Source: Candidatus Segatella albertsiae (GTDB taxonomy: Bacteria > Bacteroidota > Bacteroidia > Bacteroidales > Bacteroidaceae). Taken from it: 14,707 nucleotides of DNA. Below the pieces are notes generated by a model. That model was not told where the DNA came from, did no database searches, and worked only from the letters and a program-made list of their open reading frames with translations. The position numbers and the translations under genes are program-made. The stretch covers positions 1 through 14,707 of the forward strand of contig DKCU01000162.1 of the NCBI GenBank assembly GCA_002451555.1, given 5' to 3'. Of the stretch, positions 6,750 to 12,664 are shown piece by piece. Within the stretch, counting starts at the first letter, position 1; each line of letters opens with the position of its first letter.

Positions 6750-7562
6750 TTATTCTTCGTCAGGGCAAACCTCGTTGATGAAATCCTTGTAGGATGGTGC
6801 GAAGTCTTCTCCTGGGTAAACCAATACAGGTTTGTTCTTCTCTTTGGCATACTCGATGACGCTAGGGTTGACACCTTCTTCACCCTCTACGATGCCGTCG
6901 CTGTAGTCGATGGCCATCTTGGCAAGTTCGATGAGGTCGAAATCGTCCTTGTAGTCCTTTAAGAGATCAGCCTTTGCGTCTCTGTATTCCACGCATTGTT
7001 TGAATCTGTCGCCCAGGTCACCTTTCATGTTATAGGAATAAATAGATGAAATGACCTTTGACTCGGCGAAAGAAGGCTCGTCGGCATAGGCGGTCTTGAT
7101 ATAGAAAGGTACTACTGCGCCCATCCAACCTTGGCAGACGATGACGTCAGGTTGCCAACGGAGTTTTTTCACGGTCTCCAGCACGCCTCTTGCAAAGAAG
7201 ATGGCACGCTCGCCGTTGTCGGCATAATCGACACCGCTTTCGTCCACGCCCATTTTCCTGTTGTTGAAGTAGTCGTCGTTGTCGATGAAATAGATTTGTT
7301 GACGAGTTGTCGGAATGGAGGCAACCTTGATGATCAGTGGGTGATCCGTATCGTCGATGATAAGGTTCATTCCTGAGAGGCGTATAACCTCATGCAATTG
7401 ACCACGACGTTCATTGATTGTGCCCCATTTTGGCATAAATGTACGAATCTCAAAACCTGCTTCTTGCATTTTCTGAGGTAACTCTCTGCCCATGATAGAC
7501 ATGTGGCTCTCGGCTACATAAGGATTTATCTCCTGATTGATGAATAATACTTTCTTTGCCAT
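6750..7562 (-). CDS. Single-domain glycogen/starch-synthase-like protein (probably not a standard GT5 enzyme)
   Basis: A 270-aa cytosolic protein matching the N-terminal Rossmann domain of glycogen/starch synthases (GT5): it opens KKVLFINQEINPYV and continues with RTFMPKWGTINERRG and IYFIDNDDYF, as in GlgA. Canonical bacterial GlgA is about 480 aa with a second domain carrying the catalytic ExxxxxxxE region; that half is absent. The ADP-glucose-binding KTGGL motif near residue 15 is replaced by AESHM (17-21). The family HDWH segment reads CQGWMG, and the TxHN segment reads SIYSYNMKG. Transfer activity by the usual mechanism is therefore doubtful; a sugar-sensing, scaffolding or altered role is possible. 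The protein ends normally at VCPDEE with no sign of a downstream remnant, because DUF4270 begins 24 nt later. It is probably first in an operon from the promoter at 7616-7623. Confidence 0.8.
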   Translation of the reverse strand: MAKKVLFINQEINPYVAESHMSIMGRELPQKMQEAGFEIRTFMPKWGTINERRGQLHEVIRLSGMNLIIDDTDHPLIIKVASIPTTRQQIYFIDNDDYFNNRKMGVDESGVDYADNGERAIFFARGVLETVKKLRWQPDVIVCQGWMGAVVPFYIKTAYADEPSFAESKVISSIYSYNMKGDLGDRFKQCVEYRDAKADLLKDYKDDFDLIELAKMAIDYSDGIVEGEEGVNPSVIEYAKEKNKPVLVYPGEDFAPSYKDFINEVCPDEE

Positions 7563-7575
7563 AATATGTTCTTTA

Positions 7576-7610
7576 TTCTTCTCGAATTTACATTATGTTC
7601 TTCTCGAATT
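7576..7610 (-). repeat. Duplicated 13-mer in the leader of the glycogen-synthase-like gene
   Basis: TTCTTCTCGAATT occurs at 7576-7588 and again at 7598-7610, a 22-nt period, inside the 5' leader between the predicted promoter and the ATG. In the transcript the unit reads AATTCGAGAAGAA. It may be a local duplication or a paired binding site; nothing more can be read from it. Confidence 0.7.
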
Positions 7611-7615
7611 ACGTG

Positions 7616-7623
7616 CAAAGGTA
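7616..7623 (-). promoter_or_regulatory. -7 box for the glycogen-synthase-like / DUF4270 operon
   Basis: On the minus strand these bases are TACCTTTG, an exact and typical Bacteroidetes TAnnTTTG box. Transcription would start near 7609 and give a leader of about 47 nt. A recognisable -33 TTTG is not seen; CAGAAA (7636-7641, plus strand) is the nearest weak candidate. Confidence 0.65.
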
Positions 7624-7728
7624 CAAAAAAAAACTCAGAAATCCCCCTTTTTTTCAAGAAATCCAAGAAATCACCCCCTTAAAAGGCATATTTTTAGGAT
7701 ATTTTTTTCTTATTTCAGAAAAAAGTTG

Positions 7729-7736
7729 TTATTTTG
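7729..7736 (+). promoter_or_regulatory. Possible -7 box for panC
   Basis: TTATTTTG differs from TAnnTTTG by one base and lies 21 nt before the panC ATG, giving a leader of roughly 15 nt. The upstream DNA (7624-7720) is a strongly A/T-rich stretch with poly-A, poly-T and C-runs. The placement is right but the match is imperfect. Confidence 0.4.
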
Positions 7737-7757
7737 CACCCCGAAATTTGATTAACG

Positions 7758-8609
7758 ATGAAAGTATTCAATAAGATTGTTGACCTCCAGAATGAACTTT
7801 TCGACATTCGCAAGGAGGGTAAGGAAATCGGTCTCGTACCAACTATGGGTGCGCTTCATGAGGGTCACGCCTCTTTGGTTAAGCGCAGTGTAAAGGAGAA
7901 TGGCGTAACGGTTGTTTCGGTGTTCTTGAATCCTACTCAGTTTAATGATCAAGGTGACTTGGATCGTTATCCTCGTACTCTTGATGCTGACTGCAAGCTC
8001 TTGGAGTCTTGTGGGGCTGACTATGTGTTTGCTCCTTCTGTCAAGGAGATGTATCCTGTCAAGGATGAGCGTCATTTTGAGTTCCCTCCTGTCTCTACGG
8101 TGATGGAGGGTGCCAAGCGACCTGGACATTTCAATGGTGTCTGTCAGGTGGTGAGCCGCCTCTTCTATATCGTGCGTCCTACCAGGGCTTACTTTGGTGA
8201 GAAGGACTGGCAGCAGATTGCGGTCATCAAACAACTGGTGAAGTATATAGGCAGTGATGTCAAGATTGTGGAATGCCCTATCGTGCGTGATGAGGATGGG
8301 CTTGCCAAGAGTAGCCGCAATACTTTGTTGGCTGCCGACGAACGTGCCATTGCGCCTAACATCTTCAAGGCTCTGAAGGCTAGCTTGGATTATGCCAAGT
8401 CACATACCGTGAAGGAAACTCATGACAAGGTGGTGGCTGACATCAATGCCGTGGATGGCTTGGAAGTCGAGTATTTTGAAATTGTCGATGGCGACTCTTT
8501 GCAGGATGTGGAGTCATGGGAGGATAGCGACTATGTCGTTGGCTGCATTACTGTATATTGTGGCAAGACACCTATTCGTCTCATCGACCATATCAAGTAC
8601 AAGGGATAA
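7758..8609 (+). CDS. panC: Pantothenate synthetase (pantoate--beta-alanine ligase)
   Basis: Cytosolic enzyme joining pantoate and beta-alanine with ATP to make pantothenate (EC 6.3.2.1), through a pantoyl-adenylate. At 283 aa it has the normal family length. Diagnostic motifs are present: PTMGALHEGH (28-37) with the two nucleotide-binding His residues, FLNPTQF (56-62) for pantoate binding, YFGEKDWQQ in the middle, and the RDEDGLAKSSRN segment that carries the KMSKS-like site of this nucleotidyltransferase fold. panD follows 69 nt downstream on the same strand, so the gene that makes beta-alanine is paired with the one that uses it. It is divergent from the glycogen-synthase-like operon, with a shared 195-nt promoter gap. 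panB, which supplies pantoate, is not in the window. Confidence 0.97.
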   Translation: MKVFNKIVDLQNELFDIRKEGKEIGLVPTMGALHEGHASLVKRSVKENGVTVVSVFLNPTQFNDQGDLDRYPRTLDADCKLLESCGADYVFAPSVKEMYPVKDERHFEFPPVSTVMEGAKRPGHFNGVCQVVSRLFYIVRPTRAYFGEKDWQQIAVIKQLVKYIGSDVKIVECPIVRDEDGLAKSSRNTLLAADERAIAPNIFKALKASLDYAKSHTVKETHDKVVADINAVDGLEVEYFEIVDGDSLQDVESWEDSDYVVGCITVYCGKTPIRLIDHIKYKG

Positions 8610-8614
8610 TTGCA

Positions 8615-8666
8615 TGTCATGTGCAATAGGATCATAATAATGTCACGTACAAAAGGATCATAATAT
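8615..8666 (+). repeat. 26-bp tandem duplication between panC and panD
   Basis: Units 8615-8640 and 8641-8666 agree at 22 of 26 positions and share the exact 12-mer AGGATCATAATA at 8628-8639 and 8654-8665. The duplication fills most of the 69-nt gap. A near-palindrome (TTGCA...TGCAA, 8610-8626) overlaps the first unit. No -7 box is evident inside it. Confidence 0.85.
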
Positions 8667-8678
8667 AGATAACGAATT

Positions 8679-9023
8679 ATGCAGATTGAAGTATTGAAGA
8701 GTAAGCTCCATTGTGTGAAGGTGACGGAAGCCAACTTGAACTATATGGGTAGTATTACGATAGACGAGGACTTGATGGATGCTGCTGGCTTGATTGCTGG
8801 CGAGAAAGTTCAGATTGTTGATAATAATAACGGTGAGCGCCTTGAGACCTATATCATCAAGGGTGAGCGTGGTAGCGGTTGCATCTGCTTGAACGGTGCT
8901 GCTGCTCGCAAGGTTCAGGTAGGCGATACAGTTATCATCATAGCTTATGCTATCATGGACTTCGAGGAGGCAAAGACATTCAAGCCTACTGTCATCTTCC
9001 CTAAGGAAGGAAATAAACTTTAA
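8679..9023 (+). CDS. panD: Aspartate 1-decarboxylase
   Basis: Pyruvoyl-dependent enzyme that converts L-aspartate to beta-alanine (EC 4.1.1.11), the partner substrate for PanC. The 114-aa proenzyme has the normal length. Gly24-Ser25 in NYMGSITIDEDLM is the self-cleavage site, where Ser25 becomes the pyruvoyl group. The N-terminal Lys9 and the later GAAARKVQVGDTVIIIAYA segment are typical of the family. It starts at the ATG at 8679, behind the 26-bp duplication, and is followed by a strong terminator stem. A separate maturation factor (PanZ) is known from enterobacteria and is not visible here. Confidence 0.97.
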   Translation: MQIEVLKSKLHCVKVTEANLNYMGSITIDEDLMDAAGLIAGEKVQIVDNNNGERLETYIIKGERGSGCICLNGAAARKVQVGDTVIIIAYAIMDFEEAKTFKPTVIFPKEGNKL

Positions 9024-9034
9024 AATAGTTAGGT

Positions 9035-9096
9035 GTTAGAAGTTAGGAGTTTCTTTCGGATAGCGAATGATTAACTCCTAACTTCTAACTTTTTAT
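9035..9096 (+). terminator. Intrinsic terminator after panD
   Basis: A perfect 17-bp stem pairs 9035-9051 (GTTAGAAGTTAGGAGTT) with 9073-9089 across a 21-nt loop, followed by TTTTTAT. It lies 11 nt past the panD stop and ends at the stop codon of the convergent response-regulator gene. The stem is AT-rich and built from a sequence that recurs in other gaps of this window, so it may be a repeat used as a terminator. Confidence 0.75.
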
Positions 9097-9734
9097 ATGT
9101 AGAACTCACTTGTGTCAACAAGTCCTGAGCGAAAAGCATATTTGATGGCTTCGTGAGCTGAGTTGACACCAATCTTTCTAAAGATATTCTTTCTATGCGT
9201 GTTGATGGTATGAATGGAGGAGAACCGTTCGTTGGCAATTTCCTTGGTGGTCTTTCCCTGTGATATTGCTTTCAGAATCTCTATCTCTGTTTGAGTCAGA
9301 TTGGTCTCCACTTCATCTTTTTGTCTTTGTGATAGTAATATCTCTGTGGCACGTTGCGAAATGTATCGGCTGCCATCCTGCGCCGACCTGATGGCATTGA
9401 CCAAGTCGTTGATTGGAGAATCTTTGAACAGAATGCTGATGTTCCTACTGGAATAATATGTCTGGGCGATGAAATCCGTCGTCAAGTCGTCTGAAATCAA
9501 TATCCATTGTGACTTACTAAACCTATCGGCTGTAATCAACAAACTGTTGGCGTCGGCAAAATCATACAGGGTATAGTCCAGTATGATGATGCTCTCGGTA
9601 AACTCCTTGAGTTGGATGATTAACTCAGTCTTGTCGTCAGCTATGCTGATGTCTCCAGGTGCTTTCGACTTGATGATGGCCTTCAAACCTTCTCGTGTCA
9701 GTTCCTGGTTGTCTGCTATTATATAATGTATCAT
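9093..9734 (-). CDS. NarL/FixJ-type response regulator (receiver plus LuxR helix-turn-helix)
   Basis: A 213-aa two-component transcription regulator. The receiver domain (about 1-120) opens MIHYIIADNQELTREGLK with Asp8, has the predicted phosphoacceptor Asp53 (IIILDYTLYDF), Ser81 and Lys104 (ILFKDSP). Residues 146-207 are a LuxR-type helix-turn-helix: LTQTEIEILKAISQGKTTKE, then IHTINTHRKNIFRKIGV. I chose the ATG at 9734; a longer in-frame start at 9746 is a TTG and adds only four residues. No sensor kinase is adjacent, so its partner is encoded elsewhere. It lies 65 nt downstream of pstA on the same strand and could be co-transcribed with pstC-pstA, which makes a phosphate-linked or nutrient-linked role possible but unproven. 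Confidence 0.92.
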   Translation of the reverse strand: MIHYIIADNQELTREGLKAIIKSKAPGDISIADDKTELIIQLKEFTESIIILDYTLYDFADANSLLITADRFSKSQWILISDDLTTDFIAQTYYSSRNISILFKDSPINDLVNAIRSAQDGSRYISQRATEILLSQRQKDEVETNLTQTEIEILKAISQGKTTKEIANERFSSIHTINTHRKNIFRKIGVNSAHEAIKYAFRSGLVDTSEFYI

Positions 9735-9750
9735 ACTCAATGTCAATTAC

Positions 9751-9799
9751 AACTTCTAACTAAAAACTCCTTACTTGTCACTCTTAACTCCTAACTTCT
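9751..9799 (-). repeat. Short repeats between pstA and the regulator gene
   Basis: This gap contains AACTTCTAACT (9751-9761) and AACTCCTAACTTCT (9786-9799). The second is identical to 9073-9086 and the reverse complement of 9038-9051, both in the panD terminator. The shared 14-mer shows that the two gaps flanking the regulator gene carry the same repeat family. Confidence 0.7.
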
Positions 9800-10645
9800 T
9801 TAGACTTTATTCTTCGAGAAGTGGCTCATCACGTAACGACCTCCAAAACTCAATACCAAAACGATGAGGGTAAGAACCACGGCTGCGGCATAAGCCCTGT
9901 TTTGGACATTCTCCTGTGGAGCGCTCAACTGGAAGAATACGCTCAGAGGCAATGTTGCCGCCTGTTGGTTGAGCCCATGAGGAATATGGTCTGAGAAGCC
10001 AGCGGTGAACATGACTCCAGCGCAATCGCCAATGGCTCTTCCGATACTGAGCAGAGTGGCAGTGGCGATGGCGGGAGCAATCTGTCGCAGCACCACGCCG
10101 ATGGTTTCGATTCTGGTGGCTCCCAAGCTATAGGAACTGTCTAGGATTTCTTGCGGAATGGTCTTGGCTACCTCGTCCATCGAGCGGATCAATATCGGAA
10201 CTATAAGTAGGGTAGTGACGAGGATACCTCCGCCAAGCGATGTGCGTATGCCGAGCCAAACCATGATGGTGAAAGCGAAAGAGCCATATACGATGCTTGG
10301 AATGCCGAAGAGGGTATCGTAGGCAAGGCGGGCGACGTAGCCAAACTTAGATGTGGGCTTCAGATATACATTCATATAGAATACCACGGGTAGGGCGATG
10401 AGCAGACCGAGCAAGGTTGCTCCACCAACGATGTAGAGGCTTCCCATAATGGCATTGAGAAAGCCTCCCTTTCCGCCGAGGTAGAAGCCGCCGCTAGGCA
10501 ACTCACTCACCATCTCCCAAGAGAGAACGGGAAGTCCTCGCTTGAAGATGGTCCAAATGACGCTCACCACGAAGAATGCCACGATTCCTATCGAAGCAAG
10601 CATCAGCCCTTTTATGATTTTTTCTTCTAAGTATTTCATAGACAT
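9800..10645 (-). CDS. pstA: Phosphate ABC transporter permease PstA
   Basis: Inner-membrane permease that with PstC forms the channel of the high-affinity phosphate importer. At 281 aa it is the usual length, with about six hydrophobic helices, the first at residues 14-36. PstA-type stretches include GGFLNAIMGSLYIV, ALPVVFYMNVYLKP, DTLFGIPSIVYGSFAF and the cytoplasmic coupling loop SYSLGATRIETIGVVLRQIA that contacts the ATPase. The start is the ATG at 10643-10645; a second ATG two codons later would give nearly the same protein. It begins 16 nt after the pstC stop. The pstB ATPase and phoU that usually follow are absent: the next gene downstream is a response regulator. Confidence 0.93.
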   Translation of the reverse strand: MSMKYLEEKIIKGLMLASIGIVAFFVVSVIWTIFKRGLPVLSWEMVSELPSGGFYLGGKGGFLNAIMGSLYIVGGATLLGLLIALPVVFYMNVYLKPTSKFGYVARLAYDTLFGIPSIVYGSFAFTIMVWLGIRTSLGGGILVTTLLIVPILIRSMDEVAKTIPQEILDSSYSLGATRIETIGVVLRQIAPAIATATLLSIGRAIGDCAGVMFTAGFSDHIPHGLNQQAATLPLSVFFQLSAPQENVQNRAYAAAVVLTLIVLVLSFGGRYVMSHFSKNKV

Positions 10646-10661
10646 TTTCCTTTTTACCTTT

Positions 10662-11543
10662 TTACTTTTTTACCTTTAAAAGTGCGATTCTCGATCCCAG
10701 GTTCAGTATCACCACAACAAAGAAGAGAAGGAAGGCTGCAAACATCAATGCACTGTCGTACATCGGTACGGAGAGCATCTCGCCATAGTTGTTGGCGATG
10801 AGTGCAGGTATCGGGTAGCAAGCGTCTAGCAAACTGTTTGGTACGATGGAAAGGTTTCCGCAAACCATCAATACAGCTATAGTCTCGCCCAACGTTCGGC
10901 TCAATGCCAGCACGACAGCCGCAATGATTCCTGGTCTAGCTTTTCGCAGTACGACATATTTCACGGTTTGCCACCCCGTCGCTCCCAACGACAAAGATGC
11001 CTCTCGTAGCTCTTTAGACACATTGTCGAATATCTCCATGAAGAGACTGACGAGCAGCGGGATTATCATCACGCTCAGCACGATACCTCCAGCCAGGACT
11101 GTATATCCTGAAGAAAAGTCAGTGAAGAGCGGGGCGACAAATTTTGAAATCCATGGCACGATAAGTAATGTGCCCCATACGCCATAGATGACTGAAGGAA
11201 GACCGGCCAATATGTCGAGTAAAGGATAGACGTATTTCCTGATGTTGCGATGAGCATACTCCGTGAGGTAAATCGCCATGAATAGCGAGATTGGAAGGGC
11301 TATGGCGATGGCTAATACCGTACACCAAAATGTGCCTGCGAGGAATGGAAGAAAGCCGAATTGACCGTCGTTTGGACGCCAGCTGCTCTCTGTGAGAAGG
11401 TCCCACAGACTGTACTGGCTCAATATCGGCTCCGACTTGATAAACAACCCCACCGCCATGGCTATCACCAGGAATATGGAGGCGATGGTCAGAAGGAACA
11501 TTAACTGTCCTGCAATCTTGTCTTTTGCTATTCTGTAGTTCAT
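10662..11543 (-). CDS. pstC: Phosphate ABC transporter permease PstC
   Basis: Partner permease of PstA, 293 aa, with about six membrane helices (first at about 14-35). PstC-type features are FGFLPFLAGTFWCTVLAIAI, LDILAGLPSVIYGVWGTLL and the coupling loop ASLSLGATGWQTVKYVVLRK. The C-terminal LLKVKK lies just before pstA. The gene usually preceding it, the phosphate-binding protein pstS, is not here; a repeat-rich 320-nt stretch and then cysH lie upstream on the same strand. I saw no TAnnTTTG box in that stretch, so transcription may come through from the cys genes. PstC and the sulfate permease CysT are distant relatives and the neighbouring genes handle sulfate, but the motifs favour the phosphate family. 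Confidence 0.93.
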   Translation of the reverse strand: MNYRIAKDKIAGQLMFLLTIASIFLVIAMAVGLFIKSEPILSQYSLWDLLTESSWRPNDGQFGFLPFLAGTFWCTVLAIAIALPISLFMAIYLTEYAHRNIRKYVYPLLDILAGLPSVIYGVWGTLLIVPWISKFVAPLFTDFSSGYTVLAGGIVLSVMIIPLLVSLFMEIFDNVSKELREASLSLGATGWQTVKYVVLRKARPGIIAAVVLALSRTLGETIAVLMVCGNLSIVPNSLLDACYPIPALIANNYGEMLSVPMYDSALMFAAFLLFFVVVILNLGSRIALLKVKK

Positions 11544-11567
11544 ACGCTTCTGCTTTTGAAATTTAAG

Positions 11568-11651
11568 AAGTTAAGGAGTTAAAGGATTAAGGAGTTAAAG
11601 GAGTTAAGGAGTTAAAGGAGTTAAAGGGATTAAAGGAGTTAAGGAGTTAAG
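11568..11651. repeat. Array of GGAGTTAA-like short repeats upstream of pstC
   Basis: The plus strand is a run of about nine variants of GGAGTTAA and GGATTAA separated by one or two bases (for example GAAGTTAAGGAGTTAAAGG at the left end). It is almost free of C. The period drifts between 7 and 9 nt, unlike a perfect microsatellite. It lies 25 nt before the pstC start and so within its leader if transcription enters from cysH. Nothing else is recognisable between 11544 and 11680. Confidence 0.85.
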
Positions 11652-11681
11652 ACAAATGTCATTTCTCCTTCGGTGCATCCA

Positions 11682-11709
11682 TTAGTTGTCCTATCTTAGT
11701 TGTCCTATC
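11682..11709. repeat. Perfect 14-bp tandem duplication
   Basis: TTAGTTGTCCTATC occurs at 11682-11695 and again at 11696-11709 without a gap. The second copy contains the stop codon of the possible 25-aa ORF. It looks like a recent slippage or duplication product in the cysH-pstC gap. Confidence 0.85.
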
Positions 11710-11782
11710 TTAACAAGCTAACTCCTAATCCTAGCAACAAGAATGCTGCTGCCTCAAAGATATTGATGATTAAATTTTTCAT
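11705..11782 (-). CDS. Possible 25-aa membrane miniprotein
   Basis: A short ORF from the ATG at 11780-11782 reads MKNLIINIFEAAAFLLLGLG followed by VSLLR and a stop. It has a charged start and one continuous hydrophobic segment long enough to span a membrane, resembling bacterial single-helix miniproteins. It lies between cysH and pstC on the same strand. Against it: it is very short, part of its 3' half overlaps a sequence akin to the local TAACTCC repeats, and its stop lies in a 14-bp duplication. I recognise no family; treat it as a candidate only. Confidence 0.35.
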   Translation of the reverse strand: MKNLIINIFEAAAFLLLGLGVSLLR

Positions 11783-11837
11783 ACGCTTTCTTCGTGAACA
11801 TTTGAATTGACTTTCACTTCATTCGTCGAACGTCGCT

Positions 11838-11860
11838 TCTTCACTCGTCGTTCTTCACTT
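11838..11860 (-). repeat. 23-nt element after cysH, also found after cysD
   Basis: These 23 bases match 14010-14032 at 22 positions; only the tenth base differs. Both copies lie immediately past a gene stop on the minus strand (cysH stop at 11864, cysD stop at 14037). In transcript orientation both begin AAGTGAAGAACGA. The gap also shares a TTGAATTG-CTTTC-like segment with the cysD-cysN gap (near 11797 and 13971), so a larger region may be duplicated. Confidence 0.8.
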
Positions 11861-11863
11861 AAT

Positions 11864-12655
11864 TTAGCTTCTTTGGTGCAAGCCGCACTCTCTATGTTCT
11901 GGCGATTCCCACCACCATCTTCCTGCACGGATGTCCTCGCCAGGCTTGATGGCTCTTGTACAAGGTTGGCAACCGATGCTAGGGTAGCCCTTGTCTTGCA
12001 ACTTGTTATAAGGCACATGGTGCTTCTTGACATATTGCTCCACATCTTCCTCGCTCCAGTTGATGAGTGGGTTCACCTTGATGAGGTTGTGGATGTCGTC
12101 CCATTCCACTACTTGCATGTCCTTGCGAGTGACGCTCTGCTGCTTTCTCAGACCGCAAATCCATGCGTCCAGTCCCTGCATCGCGCGCTTAAGAGGTTCC
12201 AACTTGCGTACCTGGCAACAGCGATGGCGACTCTCGATGGAGTTGTAGAAGAGGTTGATGCCCTCCTCACGTACCATCTTCTGTACCGCCTCATAGTTCG
12301 GGAAGAAGACTTCTAGGTTGATTCCATACGTCATGTTGGTCTTGTCGATGAGCTGGTAGGTCTCAGGGAAGAGACGCCCTGTGTCGAGGGTGAAAATGCG
12401 AGCCGACTTGTCCGTCTTCACGATGATGTCGGTGAGCGTTTGGTCCTCGATGCTGAGGGAGGAAGAAAGAGCGATGCGCCCTTTGAATGCCTCAAGGAAA
12501 TAACCGACAATATCCTCGGCAGGCGCATCGCTGAATTTCTTATTGAGTTCAGGAACAAGCGCCTTGAGTCCTCTCAAGCGCTCCTCCTTGTCCTCTACTT
12601 TTTCTATTTCGAGAGCCTCGGCTAGCTCTTTCGTATCTTGTATCTTGTTCGGCAT
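11864..12655 (-). CDS. cysH: Assimilatory adenylyl-sulfate (APS) reductase, iron-sulfur type
   Basis: A 263-aa cytosolic enzyme of the CysH family that reduces activated sulfate to sulfite using thioredoxin. The substrate loop is LSSSLSIEDQTL (63-74), and FTLDTGRLFPETY (88-100) is the family motif. Cys146-Cys147 (RHRCCQVRKLEPL) and Cys229/Cys232 (GCQPCTRAI) are the four cysteines that bind a 4Fe-4S cluster in APS reductases; E. coli PAPS reductase lacks this set. The substrate is therefore probably APS itself, with no APS kinase step needed. Cys257 in ECGLH is the C-terminal catalytic cysteine. It begins 9 nt after the cysN stop, so the three cys genes probably form one operon. Older automatic labels may call it phosphoadenosine phosphosulfate reductase. 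Confidence 0.94.
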   Translation of the reverse strand: MPNKIQDTKELAEALEIEKVEDKEERLRGLKALVPELNKKFSDAPAEDIVGYFLEAFKGRIALSSSLSIEDQTLTDIIVKTDKSARIFTLDTGRLFPETYQLIDKTNMTYGINLEVFFPNYEAVQKMVREEGINLFYNSIESRHRCCQVRKLEPLKRAMQGLDAWICGLRKQQSVTRKDMQVVEWDDIHNLIKVNPLINWSEEDVEQYVKKHHVPYNKLQDKGYPSIGCQPCTRAIKPGEDIRAGRWWWESPEHRECGLHQRS

Positions 12656-12664
12656 AATAGTAAA

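Noticed and set aside
6750..7562. Frameshifted remnant of a full-length glgA
   Set aside because: No C-terminal glycosyltransferase-domain sequence is found downstream; the DUF4270 gene starts 24 nt after the stop and the frame is intact.
11568..11651. Repeat array as a possible CRISPR
   Set aside because: Units are 7-9 nt with no spacers and no cas genes are nearby.
11779..12045. Minus-strand frame running past the cysH end with a Lys/Arg-rich tail
   Set aside because: It is a shifted frame within cysH. The true frame ends in the conserved ECGLH segment and stops at 11864.
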